Of a stretch of DNA of 64,000 nucleotides, positions 1-11,920 are shown piece after piece. The translations under genes and the position numbers were made by a program. The DNA lies in NCBI GenBank assembly GCA_964017185.1, contig OZ024870.1, forward strand, positions 33,007,621 to 33,071,620. The letters run 5' to 3'. The stretch comes from Rugalucina vietnamica. Lineage: Eukaryota; Mollusca; Bivalvia; Lucinida; Lucinidae. Each line of letters begins with the position of its first letter. The first letter of the stretch is position 1. The notes below the pieces were generated by a model. It was not told the DNA's origin, did no database searches, and worked only from the letters and a program-made list of their open reading frames with translations.

Positions 1-347
1 GATATCACAATGTTTTTCGTTCTTCATTAAATAGTGTTGTATTTCACAAAGTATTTAATCATACGTCCTGTGCATCTTTTATACATGCATAATGCATGAT
101 AGTATTCATTACGGTTCACATGATACCATAATATTATTAAAGCGATAGAAACTGAGAAATGTAAAGGTTTTGACTCAGAACAATTATTACAACGCTAACA
201 CCACGATTGACAGGTCTGCGTGGGAACAATACACATTGAGGAAAAAATTAGTCAGTAACTTTAACAAGCCCGAAAACTATTTAGTCTCCTGTGTGTCTTA
301 GCCGTTCATACTATTCGAATTTGCAAAGACATTGTCTTTTTACATTT
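1..347. other. No feature seen
   Basis: AT-rich sequence upstream of the first transposon. I see no coding frame, tandem repeat or element ends in it. Confidence 0.4.
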
Positions 348-355
348 TTTCAGTT

Positions 356-1585
356 CCCGGGGAGGGCACTCCCTGGTTGCGTGATCAAAAAAACGATGAG
401 AAAGGGTACTTTTTTTCAAGAAGGGCAGTGCGCAGCGCTGACATCATTTAGGGTAGGCAAAATGTCGTTTTTGTGGAAAAAGGGTATGTTTTTTACAATT
501 CTGCTTAAACGCTGTGGAAAGGGGTGGACCGAGGCGTCCTTGGCCAATATATGATTTTCCCTTTCTGTTCAACAATGTGTGTTGCTTCAATAGAAATTAT
601 TGTTTCTGCTAATTGAGTAGTTCATACAAATAAAAATGGTTTGTATTAAATCTTGTCTTTTGTACCCTGCTCTCCATAATGCTTGCTATATGTAAGTGCT
701 TTGTATTTATCTACTATATCAAGATTTATTTCAAGTATGTATAGAAGCCTAGTGGTGTAGTGGGAAAGCTGCTTGCCTTGTAAACCAGGGGTCAATTCCA
801 GGCTTCTCCAGTTTTTCGTACAAGACTTAAACGAATTTCCTATCGCCATATTACCTTAGCTGTTTAGTGGGACAAAACACAAAATTAACCAACCAACCAT
901 TATTTCATATATATTTGTGTCAATTTTCTGTGTACATTTGAACAAATTCAGATGCTGAGGGCAAAGCTTGAAAGCCCTGAAACAATTTAAACCCCCAATA
1001 CTTTATTACTGACAGTTCCAAGGCGATACTTCCTCTGTGGTTAGTCTGTTTCTCGTTTCAGTGATGACAATTTCTTTTGTATGTGCATTTTAAGGTTTAC
1101 CATCTTTTCTTATTGTACCTGTATGTTGCCTATTTGTAACTTTAGCTATTTCATGTGTTGATTGCATGACCAAATGTTTGTTTATGATCATATCAGTTCC
1201 ACATTTTTAAACATTTTAACCCAACAGAGCCAAAGTCTCAAAGGTGATCTTATAGGATAGGCAGGTACCTGGCATCCATCTTCCGTTACTGTAGTCTGTC
1301 TATATTTTAAAATTACTTCTCTGAAGCCATCAGGCAGATTGTTTGCATATTACACATATAGCATCTTCACGTGGTTATAAAAGAATTATTGCATTCCAGT
1401 GTTTTAGTTGACTACAGTGGAAAGGGGTACTTTTTGACGGGACACAGTGGAAAGGGTCACATTTTAAAGCAAACACAGTGAAAAGGGGGGTCAAATTTTA
1501 AATGTCGATCACACTGTTTAGGGTATGTTCAACAATCCTTTGATCACGCATCGGTACACTGCTTACCAGGGAGTGCCCCCCCGGG
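356..1585. mobile_element. Non-autonomous TIR DNA transposon with 8-bp target duplication
   Basis: The ends are inverted repeats. The left end begins CCCGGGGAGGGCACTCCC, and the right end read on the other strand begins CCCGGGGGGGCACTCCC; both continue into CTGGT. The octamer TTTCAGTT flanks both sides (348-355 and 1586-1593), an 8-bp target-site duplication as made by hAT-like or P-like transposases. Subterminal repeats of the form GTGGAAAGGG recur near both ends (about 467-520 and 1419-1490). No transposase frame is present in the 1,230 bp, so it would need a transposase from elsewhere. The superfamily is not settled by the ends alone. Confidence 0.85.
743..806 (+). other. tRNA-like sequence (probable SINE head or tRNA relic)
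   Basis: The stretch starts GAAGCCT and ends AGGCTTC, a perfect 7-bp acceptor-like stem. It contains TTGTAAACCAGGGGTC, which resembles the anticodon arm of a tRNA-Thr(TGT), but the T-arm is shortened and the anticodon stem does not pair well. It lies inside the transposon at 356-1585. A functional tRNA is unlikely; a tRNA-derived retroposon relic fits better. Confidence 0.3.
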
Positions 1586-1593
1586 TTTCAGTT

Positions 1594-1876
1594 ACACATT
1601 TTGACATTGTTATTGGCTTTTTAATGAATAAAATGAAAATAAAAAATGTGTGCTTTGATTAATAGCATGGTCGAGTTGGGGTGGTAAATCGGATAAAATA
1701 TAAGCAAAAAATCAAAACTGCATTAATATAGATAGTACCTCCATTTGATTAGAAATAAGAACAAAAACGTGTCTGAGTGCACTTTCTGGCAAAACCACAA
1801 ACAAAATTTCGATTGTTTTTCTTAGAAACGTTGGGTTTTATTCACAGCATTGTAACTCATAATTCCAATCCTAAAC
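1594..1876. other. Spacer between two transposons, no feature seen
   Basis: AT-rich sequence with no recognisable coding or repeat signal. Confidence 0.4.
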
Positions 1877-2210
1877 TACAGTGAACTCGACAATGGCGAA
1901 CCACTAAGAGGTTAAACGCTATTATTTTAATGGGAATAGTTCTTTTATTTGGTACATGTACTAAGAACATCTAACATATCTCAGCTTTACAGGAAAATAA
2001 TATTTTTGATTTATTCAATTTCCTAATGGGAGATAACTTTGTTTATATGATACGTCCCGCATTAGACAATGGCGAACCAAACTTGACAATGGCCCCAAAA
2101 CATTTTAAGGAGGATTTTTTTGCACACATATGGTGCCATCATAATGCGAAACTAAATGGTGTTCGATTATATTGTGTAAATTTGCTTTGGTGCTTTACGT
2201 TCACTGTCAA

Positions 2211-2320
2211 CAGCAAATGCCATATCGGAAAGGTTTATTATACCGATTTAAGCATGTCTTATTGCTTTAACGAATCAATGTCAGCCTAAGCGAAAGAGGG
2301 TTACGATATGGCATTTGCTG
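2211..2320. repeat. 17-bp inverted repeat next to the large hairpin
   Basis: Positions 2211-2227 and 2304-2320 are perfect complements (CAGCAAATGCCATATCG and its reverse), separated by 76 bp. The right arm abuts the left arm of the 41-bp hairpin, so the two structures are nested end to end inside the TA-flanked element. Confidence 0.85.
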
Positions 2321-2417
2321 CTTGTCCAGGAACAATTTGGTTTGGTCAATGGCGTAACTAATATTGATGCAAGTCGTAGTTACGCCATTGACCAAACCAA
2401 ATTGTTCCTGGACAAGC
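2320..2417. repeat. Perfect 41-bp inverted repeat (hairpin)
   Basis: Positions 2320-2360 and 2377-2417 are exact reverse complements over 41 bp, separated by a 16-bp loop. The lack of any mismatch in a region where other repeats are diverged points to a recent origin or to ongoing gene conversion between the arms. A transcript would fold into a long hairpin. No terminal duplication is evident around it. Confidence 0.95.
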
Positions 2418-2881
2418 ATTTCAAATGTAGATTATCAGTACTTTGTGCACATTTTTTTCACCACACAAGGTATGATTCACTATTGTCGAATTTACCTGTA
2501 CATTTTTCCACGCTTATATGAATCGTCAATGTCAAAACAGGCATACAGCATTACTAGGGATATTAGGCATAAAAGTAATGCAAAAATGATCTTAATCAGA
2601 TGCTTAAAAACGAGGCAAGAACACATTTTATCTGAGCGACACGTTTTGCGGAACAATAAACTAGGTATCTTAGTTGAGGAGTCAAGCGTTTCAGCAACCT
2701 TGATTTTATTGTCCGGTGGAATTTTGACTCCATTCTTTTACCAAACCTCAAGGCATAGATGAAAGTAAATGACCGAGTTAGATAATAAATAATATTTTGC
2801 CTAAGTTTCAAGAAATTCTGCAATATCTCTCTACGAGTGATTCGCCATTATCGATGATTCTCCATTGTCGAGTTCATTGTA

Positions 2882-3459
2882 TCAATGAGTATTGAAGCTA
2901 CGCGAAATGATCTAGGGAATTTTATATGTATTTTCTGTGACTAATCTTTAGCATTTTTACATTTTGTGCATTAGTATGCATTTTCATATAATATTACTAT
3001 TATTATATTACGTAGTTTGCATAATAGCATCCATTATACACTGCATTTCGACTATGATTTTCATATCATAATATCATTATAAGCGCTACAATGTAGTAAC
3101 TGAACCTTTTCCGCAATACCGAGAAAACTTGTTTTTAAAAAGTTAAGGTTTACTTCTAGACAGGCATCAGACTGAATCCCAGACTAATTTAATTCCTTCT
3201 CTGGGATATATAAAGCTGCCGAGATTACTAAAATCTCATTAAATAAGTTTGATACACCACCACTACCACTGATAAGTCTTTGTAGCCGTAAATACTCAGT
3301 GACGAGCACATATCATATCACATGAAATTAAATCATGACTTGCACATAACTACACATGTAATGAACCATCATTAGCATTGGCTACATTATCAGGTGCATC
3401 GTCAGGTAGAATGACTTGATGTAAGGACAGGAATAGTTAATTTGCAACAGGAAAGCTTA
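2882..3459. other. No gene seen
   Basis: AT-rich sequence. A TATA-like run (GATATATAAAG near 3205) is present, but with no open frame or other promoter element downstream I do not call a promoter. Confidence 0.35.
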
Positions 3460-4099
3460 GTTTCATGATCAAGTAATGATGCTGCATTTGATAGTACGTA
3501 AGCATTTTTCCAGCAAAGCGGAACTTTCTAAAATGTCTTTCGCGCTAACGCTGTTAATCACGTAAACACTGCGTCAGCACTGCTTCGTTGCCGAATCAAC
3601 TAAATGCTTCCATTTGTAGCGTCTTTTGTCTCGTTTTCATGAATTAATACATCTATAAACCCCTTGCCGTTTTAGTTTACATTCAGAATTCGAAATGCAC
3701 ACCGAACATCGAGTCAGAAACATCATAAACCGATGAATCAGAAACATATGCGTTAATTGATGTTCTGTTAAACACCGAGTCGTAAACTTTCAGTATGTAA
3801 ACCTTACAGGTTATATAAAAAGTATATAGGCTAGCTGGTAAAACCGATGAGGTTGAAGGTTTAGCTGTTGCTGATTCACGATAAGTATTATCTCATTTAA
3901 TTAACACAATATCATTAATGGCGACATACGATTTTAGTTAAGTTAGCCATGAACAAGAGCTGGTGCAATCTGAAACTGTCTCAACCAGGTGAGAAACAAT
4001 AATTATAAAATGATAATAAGGTATTGGTACAGAGAGAACAAACGGTAAGCCGAATGATCAGCAGTTTCCCAATAGGTGGCCACTCAGTTACCTGAACTT
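3460..4099 (+). repeat. First half of duplicated non-coding unit, copy 1
   Basis: This stretch is clearly similar to 7714-8390 (shared runs include GTCTTTCGCGCTAACGCT and GAATTCGAAATGCACACCGA). It continues at 6186 after a LINE that split it. Its end (about 4043-4099) is a minus-strand remnant of the R1 retroelement tail. No reading frame is conserved between the copies. Confidence 0.8.
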
Positions 4100-5004
4100 T
4101 GTCGTTCGTCTCCAATGAGAAAGACCATCATTATTTCTTGAATAGGTCCGTGTGTGTTGGTGAGTTCTTTGATGGCTGACTAGGCCAATTCTAGCTCTAA
4201 ACTGTCGGTTGCAAGTATAAAGCAAGCCAATGTCATGGAATCAACTGGTGGTCCATTGTTATTGGCTTTGCGTTCTCTGCGTTTTCTTTCTGCTTCTCAG
4301 ATTCTCTCTTTTTCACAGAGAGCTGCTCCTTTGTTGATGAGGCCTGGCCACTTTGATCGCTCCTGTGCAGTCTGTTTCCAAGCTCCAATTGGTATGTCGA
4401 AATCCTTCAGATAGGCTTTGGGCGTGTCTTTGTTACAGTAGCGTTTCTTCTGGCCACCTTGAGAGCGCTTTCCCTCTGACTTGTAGTTCTCCATAGAAGA
4501 CTTTCTTTGGAAGTCGTTCAGCAGGCATTCTTATAACATGGCCAGTCCACCTTAGCTGTGTTGGCTTTAAGACAGTATGCATGCTTTGCATCCATGCTTT
4601 CTTCAGGACCTCCATGTCTGGAATCTTGTCTTGCCACTTAATTGTTTACAGCTTTCTCAAACAGCTTAAGTGGAAATGGTTAAGTCCCTTTGCATGACGC
4701 TGGTATACTGTCCAGGTCTCACATGCATACAAGAGGGTAGGCAGTACCACAGCCTTGTAGACTTTAGCTTGATGTCAAGCTTGATTCCATTTCGCTCCCA
4801 GACATTTGCACAGAGTCTTCCAAATGCCACACTGGCTCTTATAATTCTTGCAGTGACCTCATCATCCATATGCCCTGCTCTGGAAAGAGTGCGTCCCAGG
4901 TAGATGAATTTATCAACAACTTTCAGTGTTTGCCCATTCACAGTGACGTTTAGTTCACTGTACGGTTTTCGAGGTGCTGGTTGGTGTACAACCTGAGTCT
5001 TTTT

Positions 5005-5842
5005 GTCCCCCGCCTTTTCGAAGAAAAGCGGAGGGACATAGTTTTTGGCTTTCCGTCATTCCGGCCGTCCGTCCGTCCGTCCTTCCGCCCCCCTATAGGA
5101 GTATGTACCTTGTGCAGGCAACTCCTACGGTTTTATTCCGATTCTTTTGAAACTTTACAGATGTCTTGACCATGCTTTGAAGATGTGCATGTTATTTGGA
5201 TATAATCCTCAGGTTAGTTTTTGACACTTTTTTCGGACATTTAGACAATGAAAGTGAATGCACGGTGGGTACCTTGTGCAAGCAACTCCTCCAACAGTTT
5301 TATTTCGATTCTTTTGAAACTTTACAGATGTCTTGACCATGCTTTGAAAATGTGCATGTGATTTGGATATAATCCTCAGATTAATGTTTGATATTTTTTA
5401 GCATTTTGAACTTAGTCATTTTTTCGGACATTTTGATAATGAAAGTGAATGGACGGTGGGTACCTTGTGCAAACAACTCCTCCTTCAGTTTTATCCTGAT
5501 TCTTTTGTAACTTTACAGATGGTTTAATCATGCTTTGAAGGTGTGTATGTGATTTGGATATAATCCTAAGATTATTTTGTGAGACATTGTTTGCAATTTG
5601 AACTTTTTTTCATTTTTTCGGACATTTTGACAATGAAAGTCCTACAGTTATATATCGATGCTTTTAAAACTTTACAGATGTCTTGACCATGCTTTAAAGA
5701 TACGCATGTGGTTTCCTCACTTTAATTTTTTTCACTTTTTCAAAATTTGAGCGTTTTTCATGCATTTAAAGTGCATGTGGTTTGGATATATGTTATTCTA
5801 AGATTATATTTGTGTAACTAAACTATCAGGGCGGGGGACATA
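5005..5842. mobile_element. Repeat with GTCCCCCGCC/GGCGGGGGACAT ends inserted into the LINE
   Basis: The insert starts GTCCCCCGCC and ends GGGCGGGGGACAT, so its tips are inverted. It separates the LINE codons for ISTNKQIQ from those for KKTQVVHQPAP, which are contiguous in the LINE at 60.5-61.7 kb, so it inserted after the LINE. A (GTCC)n run lies near its left end (5065-5085). I recognise this general repeat type from bivalve genomes but cannot name a family. Confidence 0.7.
5098..5720 (+). repeat. About four tandem copies of a 180-190 bp unit
   Basis: The block GGTACCTTGTGCAAGCAACT ... ACTTTACAGATGTCTTGACC ... GGACATTTTGACAATGAAAG repeats from about 5101, 5270, 5460 and 5640. The last copy is partial. 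The array forms the body of the insertion in the LINE. Confidence 0.8.
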
Positions 5843-6185
5843 AATTCTCTGAATTTGCTTGTTTGTGCTGATAGTGAAATCATAGTTATCACATGACTGT
5901 GATACTTGATCCATGGCTCTTTGCATTTTTGCCTCTGAGCTGGCATTCTTATCCATGTCATCTGCATAGAGGGGCTCATCTAGCACATCAGTCTGCACCT
6001 TAGTTTTGGCTTGCAACCTTCCAAGGTTGAATATATTGCCATCGAAACGGTACCTGATTGAAAAACTAGTGTTACTGTCCTGAAAAACATCCATCTGCAT
6101 GACAGCAGGAAACATCACGCTGAACAGTGTTGGTGTCATAACACAGCCCTGTTTGACCCCATTCGTTACTTCAAAGGGTTCAGCG

Positions 6186-7131
6186 TACCTGAACTTAAAT
6201 ACAATATGAATACGCATATGAAAGGCGCAAACAGCACAAAAATCGACATTAGAAAATTCAACGGACGTACATGTTTAAAGTTCCTGATACCAGCCGACTT
6301 TGGCAGAATTTTGTGCAGTGGCTTTGCTTTAAGCATTGACCTCCAAACAAAATCAAAAATATAATTATAAAACCCAAACTCAAACACAAAGCAACGTTTG
6401 CTAAATACGACGACTGAAAGTTTTATGGTCGTAGATAGATAAGGAAATGGTATTCAGTTTCAAAAGTGCTCCTAGATAATTGGCGTTCATTTCTCTGACA
6501 CTTGTTTGAATGTTATTTATTCAAATGTCATAGCCCATAGTGACCCCAGGAAAAAAGAAGTTAATGTTTTGCATGGTCTTCGGGATTTGATCGGCATATA
6601 ATGTTTTTCGTACATTGTGGGACTGTCGTTGAAAATCAGAGTTTTATTTCTTTAATCCTATTACACATTGTGTCCCAAATGCACAAAGTAGTATTTCTAT
6701 TGAACGTGTATATAACCAAATGGCTTGATGAGATGAAGCACTTAATATAAATCAAAACATGAACCGTACTGCAAAATTACTATCCAACAGACCAGTAGTC
6801 TGACAAATAATGATGGTCGGTGCTGTGTTGATAGTCTATTCACGAAATTTGGCAGGCATATATGAAGATCAGCAGGAACCCAGTAACATGTCACTACACT
6901 ATAGGGTATAAAAACTCCTATTGTTTTACTTACATTCTTATTATACTATATTTTAAATCGCAGGACGTAATTATACATAATTGGTGTAAGTGTAGACCAA
7001 TTTTGGTTCCATAATGGGGATGTGGATAATAAATGGGAATATTACGACGACAAAGTGCTGAGTTCATTTGGTTCCTTGTGTTGATATAGTACCTGCAGAG
7101 GATTTTATTAGATTTTTCTAGATGATATAGT
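6186..7131 (+). repeat. Second half of duplicated non-coding unit, copy 1
   Basis: This stretch aligns with 8388-9345 at high similarity, for example GGTGTAAGTGTAGACCAATT and GATGTGGATAATAAATGGGA in both. It begins with the right-hand LINE target duplication. The first about 60 bp resemble the complement of the R1 tail, so the LINE landed in an old R1 fragment. No conserved frame. Confidence 0.8.
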
Positions 7132-7133
7132 TA

Positions 7134-7713
7134 CTAACTTTGTGTTACTGATCGTTCCAAGTCGATACTTCTGTAGTGGTTCTTTTTGTTTTATGTCTTG
7201 GTGTTTAAAATTTTTTGTGCTGTTGGCGCCTTATGTATGTTTTCATATTTTTAGTTAAGTTAAGGTAACTGAGTGGCCACCTATTGGGAAAATAGCTGCT
7301 CCATTACGAAAACATGCCCATATGATATACAGTAATTTTTTCAGGTCAAAAATCGATAATTTTCAGAGGAAAATGTTTGATATTTTTCTTATTTCTGCTC
7401 AAAACATAGATTGTGGGTACACGTTAGAACCGCCTCGGCGAGGCGGTTCTAACGAGTACCCACAATCTATGTTTTGGAGCAAAAATAAGAAAAATAGGTA
7501 TACCCCCGCATACCCCAGTTTTTCTATATAAAAGTGGGGGTTTAGGGGGTATACATTTAACGGACATGTTTTCCTGATGCATTCGGCTTACGATATGTTT
7601 CATGGTATAAGTACCTGATTGTTAGTTTGGTTTTTTCCCACCTCGGTTTTTGGAGTGGGAATCTTTTTCTGATTGCGCCTTTTCCTGATCTTTGCCTACT
7701 TGTACCTTTTTAG
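7134..7713 (+). mobile_element. R1 retroelement tail, 5'-truncated, split by a palindromic MITE
   Basis: This is the common 3' part of the R1 family (CTGATCGTTCCAAGTCGATA ... GGTGGGAATCTTT-type hairpin ... CTACTTGTACCTTTT). The MITE at 7302-7579 interrupts it between GCTGCTC and ATTCGGC, which are contiguous in the other copies. It sits exactly at the junction between the two tandem copies of the surrounding unit. Confidence 0.85.
7302..7579. mobile_element. Palindromic MITE, copy a (clean insertion)
   Basis: The ends are inverted: CATTACGAAAACATGCCCAT, and CATCAGGAAAACATGTCC on the other strand. The centre is a palindrome of about 70 bp: AACATAGATTGTGGGTAC, CGTTAGAACCGCCTCGGCG and their complements. 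The uninterrupted R1 copies show that a single C (7301 and 7580) is duplicated. There is no coding capacity. Confidence 0.9.
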
Positions 7714-9345
7714 GTTCATGATCCAATAATGATGTTGCATGTGATAGTAAGCATTTCTAACAGCAAAACGGAAACTTTCTAAAATGTCTTTCGCGCTAAC
7801 GCTATTCACCACGATGTAAAGTGAAGTGTTCAAGGTAGCGAAATCGTAAACACTGTACCGAAATCAAGGTACCGAAATCGTAAACACTAATTCGTTGTCG
7901 AATAAACTAAATGCTTCCGCTTGTAGTGTCTTTTGTTCCGTTTTCATGAATATAGTCCTTGTCGTTTTTTGTTTTCATTCAGAATTCGAAATGCACACCG
8001 AACATCGAGTTAGAAACAACATAAACTTCGATGAATGAGAAACATATGCGTTAATAGATGTTCTGTTAAACACCGAGTCGTAAACTTTCAGTATGTAAAC
8101 CTTTAGCACGTGTACATACAGGGTATATATAGGCTGGTTGGTAAAACCGGCGAGGTTGAAGGTTTAGCTGTTGCTGTTTCACGATAAGCATTATCTCATT
8201 AAATCAATACAATATCATTCATGGCGACATGCGATTTTCAGTTAAGTTAGCCATGATCAAGAGCTGGTGCAATCTGAAACTGTCCCAACCAGGTGAGAAA
8301 CAATATTTATAAAATGACAATAAAGTATTGATACAGAGAGAAGAAACGATAGGCCGAATGATCAGGTGGCCGCTCAGTTACCTGAACTTAAATACAATAT
8401 GAATACGCATATGAAAGGCACAGACAGCACAAAAATCGACATTAGAAAATTCAACGGACGTACATGTTTTAACTTCATGATAGCAGCCGACTTTGGCAGA
8501 ATTTTGTGCAGTGGCACTCATAATGTGATTTGCTTTCCGCATTGACCTCCAAACAAAATCAAAATATAATATAAAACCCAAACTCAAACACGAAGTCACG
8601 TTTGTTAAATACGATGACTGAAAGTTTTATGGTCGTAGAAAGATAAGGAAATGGTATTCAGTTTCAGTAGTGTCCCTCGATAATTGGCGTTCATTTCTCT
8701 GACATTTGTTTGAATGTTAATTATTCAAATGTCATAGCCTTTTGTGACCTCAGGAAAAAAGAAGTGAATGTTTTGTATGGTCTTCGGGATTTGATCGGCA
8801 TAGTGGGACTGTGGTTCACATCAGAGTTTTATTTCATTAATCTTATTACACATTTTTGTCCCAAATGCACAAATTGATATTTCAATTGTACGTGTATAAA
8901 ACCAAATTGCTTGATTAGATGGAGCACTTTACCCACAGTTTAAATCAAACATTAACCGTACTGCAAAATAAGTATCCAACAGACCAGAAGTCTGACAAAT
9001 GATGATGGTCAGTGCTGTGTTCATAGTCTTTTCACGAATTCACGAATTTTGGAAGGCATATATGTAGATTTACAGATCAGCAGGAACCCAGTCACATGTC
9101 ACTACTCTATAGGGTATAAAATCCTATTGTTTTACTTACATTCTTATTATACTATATCTTAAATCGCAGGATGTAATTATATATAATTGGTGTAAGTGTA
9201 GACCAATTTTGGTTCCATAATGGGGATGTGGATAATAAATGGGAATATTACGACGACAAAGTGCTGAGTTCATTTTGTTCCTTATGTTGGTATAGTACCT
9301 GCGGAGGATTTTATTAGATTTTTCTAGATGATATAGTAGTAGTCT
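7714..9345 (+). repeat. Duplicated non-coding unit, copy 2 (uninterrupted)
   Basis: This is the direct tandem partner of 3460-4099 plus 6186-7131. It preserves the empty LINE target site TACCTGAACTT at about 8388. No frame is shared with copy 1, and both copies carry stops and indels, so the unit is treated as non-coding. Confidence 0.8.
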
Positions 9346-9540
9346 CCAAATTCCATCATTATCCTACGAAAACAGTCGTATTATGAAACATCTAACACTT
9401 GCAACGTTTTCGATTTGAGTTTATATGGAAAGCATACGTGTGGCGGCCCTAAAAAGTCTCCCCGTACATTCATTTAATGCTCTTATTTTTCCAATCCTCA
9501 GGGATTGCTTGCAATCAGTTTGTATTTTCCTATCTCTATG

Positions 9541-9840
9541 TGAGGTTAGGAACCTGTAAAATCGATTTAAGCCCGCCAGTAATTTTATATTACTGATCGT
9601 TCCAAGGCAATACTTCTGTGGTAGTTCTTATTGTTTTATGTTTTGGTGCTGTTGGCGCCTTATGTATGTTATCATACTTTTAATTAAGTTTAGGTAACTG
9701 AGTGGCCACCAGGGAAAATAGCTGCTCATTCGGCTTACGATATGTTTACATGGTACAAAAGAACCTGATTGTTAATTTAGATTTTTCCCACCTCGGTTTT
9801 TGGAGTGGGAATCTTTTTTCTGATTGCGCCTTTTCCTGAT
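9541..9840 (+). mobile_element. R1 retroelement tail, truncated at both ends
   Basis: It starts at GTGAGGTTAGGAACCTGTAA and ends after GCGCCTTTTCCTGATC, before the usual terminal GTACCTTTT. It is more diverged than the copies at 12 and 21 kb, so it is older. Confidence 0.7.
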
Positions 9841-10397
9841 CGCGTTCAATGATATACTACTAAGTAGTTTATTGATGATGCCGAAAATATTGTTTGGAGC
9901 TCATTAATGACAAACGTCACTGATAAAGTAAGTGCGATTGAGTGAATAAATTTCAAATTGCATACAGTAAAGTAGCAACCATTGCATTATATGGGGTCAG
10001 AAGTCGGAAATAAGGCCTGGAAATGCATTCACCCAACGCGCGATTCTGTATTTTCTATATATAATACAAGCATGGATATATTTCCTGGAAAATTTGGTCC
10101 AAGATTTTTTTTTTTTTTTTCGAAAACTCTTCGGGCCGTCCGGCCGACCCCATAAAAATCAAATGGTTGCACCCTCAGTATAAATTCAAAACATCGTTCT
10201 AGGATTGCTTTATCATCATATTAGAAGGTATAATTTTATTTAACAACACAATTTTACTCGCATTACTTAATTGAAATACAACGACACTATCTTATTCTGG
10301 ACTTTATTGTCTAAGTAATATAAAACACAAAATTAACGAATTTCGTAACTATGCCTCATATTCTTTTATTTACTCCTGTTTGTATAATCATCTTGTA

Positions 10398-10651
10398 CAT
10401 TATGTAACTTGCCCATGCAATGAACAGAGATTTTTGAGCTTTAAAAATTGTAAATTATAAGCATCTTATGTTTGATCAAAACGTAGGTTGTGGGTACGCT
10501 TTAGAACCTAGGCGGTTATAAGGAGTAACCACAATCTATGTTTCGGAGCAAAAATAACAAATATAGGATTGCCCCTGCAAACCACATTTTTACTACATAG
10601 AAATGGGGTTCAAGGGTGTATATTTTTCATGCCGGACATATTTTCCTGATG
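10398..10651. mobile_element. Palindromic MITE, copy b
   Basis: It has the same ends and core as copy a, but with a decayed core palindrome. The flanking base is A on both sides (10397 and 10652). It lies in unit U3 and has no counterpart at the matching place in U4. Confidence 0.8.
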
Positions 10652-11920
10652 ATATAAATACTCGTATATAAAAGATTTTCATGGCCCAACTTCGGCCTTG
10701 CGACAGAGCTTAAAATGTTAACAATATTAAATCACTTGGTATCTAGATAAAAAGAAAAAAAAAGACATTATAATATTATATAAACATTACTCTTATGTTT
10801 GCTGTTGGAATGGCACACACTTTTTACCAGCACCAGTTTTGTTTGGGTAAACGTGTTCATTAAATCAACTATGCTATTTTGAATAAGACAAACATGCATA
10901 CCAATGACATAGCAGACTTGATGAGAATGATCTAACTTAATGTGAATATTGTGTGTAAAGACACTACAATTTTCATCCATTACAAGATTTCATATCTGAG
11001 ACAGCGATTACATTATAGCTGTTCACACTTAAGTGAGCATCATCATGACAAAACCTATTATCGGGAGTTTCTACCACGTCTGGCACAAACCAAACTGTGA
11101 AGCAACAAACGGGTTTACAGTTTAGATTTAAAGAGAAAAGATCTTCCACAATCTATGTAACAAACATTGCGAAGCTCGTATTCGCTTTCATAGCAAATGT
11201 TAACATGGTTGTTTTCATGACGCTTTTCTTGTTATGTAATTAGCAAACGAAATGGAGTGAGAGATAGCGATTAACGTAGTCTATAGACGACAATGTTGAG
11301 TGTCACGATTCGCACGTGGCGGGTCTTTCCGGTACATGAACACCTCAAACTCTGTTAATATCCTAAACATACAAAACGTCGAAATCGGAATCTCCTTATA
11401 CAGGTATACTTTGGTTGACAAACGTGGCTGAAAAAAGTATACAGGTAAAACTCACATAACGTCAAAGATAAATATAACAATCGACTCTTGGTCTCTCGAT
11501 TGTAGAATGGGCAATTTATCAATAAGGACACTATCTCGATGCTTGACTTGAGAATGATTCGGTCATTTTTGCAAATGAAATGAACACTTGTAGAGACGCC
11601 ATTAACAAGATTTCGTATCATAGTCTGCGATTACAGAGCTGCAGCTGTTCTCTCTTCATTAAAGTAATTGTCATGAGGACTGGAGTGGGAGGGTGCAATA
11701 AACGTTGTGTACGTGGTGATCCACACTTTTTAATTCTAATAGACTTTTGATCTAAGTTGGCAGCACCGTCCCAACAGCATTACGAAAATAGTAATCGAAA
11801 ATTTAGATATCAGTGACCAGTTTCGTATAAGCGATGATTTTCAGAATATAGAATACCATGTTCTCTAGGTGTGATGGTTTGTGTCTATAATGTTTTAATT
11901 TGACTTTTTGACATAATTGC

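Larger units (their letters stand above)
1879..2879. mobile_element. Tc1/mariner-like non-autonomous element (TA-flanked)
   Basis: The ends are inverted repeats beginning CAGTGAACTCGACAATGG on the left and CAATGAACTCGACAATGG on the right strand, each flanked by TA (1877-1878 and 2880-2881). TA duplication with CAGT-type ends is typical of Tc1/mariner transposons. The motif GACAATGGCGAACC recurs inside (2068, and as its complement near 2835-2875), giving subterminal repeats. No transposase is recognisable; the 132-codon frame at 2364-2762 has no family resemblance I can see. Length is about 1,001 bp. Confidence 0.8.
4100..6185 (-). pseudogene. 5'-truncated LINE (reverse transcriptase pseudogene), split by an insertion
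   Basis: On the minus strand the part at 5843-6185 encodes a reverse-transcriptase core: NGVKQGCVMTPTLFS, then LYADDM, where YADD is the catalytic motif, followed by DQVSQSCDNYDFTIST. The part at 4100-5004 encodes the C-terminal region (VTARIIRASVAFGRLC, LRWTGHVIRMPAERLPKKV, QGGQKKRY, GLINKGAALCEKERI). The frame is broken in several places. The element lacks its N-terminal endonuclease and the first half of the RT. It is flanked by TACCTGAACTT on both sides (4089-4099 and 6186-6196), an 11-bp target duplication. The empty site is visible in the sister copy at 8388-8398. It is a dead, 5'-truncated insertion. Confidence 0.9.

Noticed and set aside
2364..2762. 132-codon frame inside the TA-flanked element
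   Set aside because: No transposase DDE/D pattern or helix-turn-helix motif could be seen; part of it is the hairpin arm.
3195..3215. TATA-box promoter
   Set aside because: A lone TATATAAAG in AT-rich DNA with no downstream frame or other promoter element.
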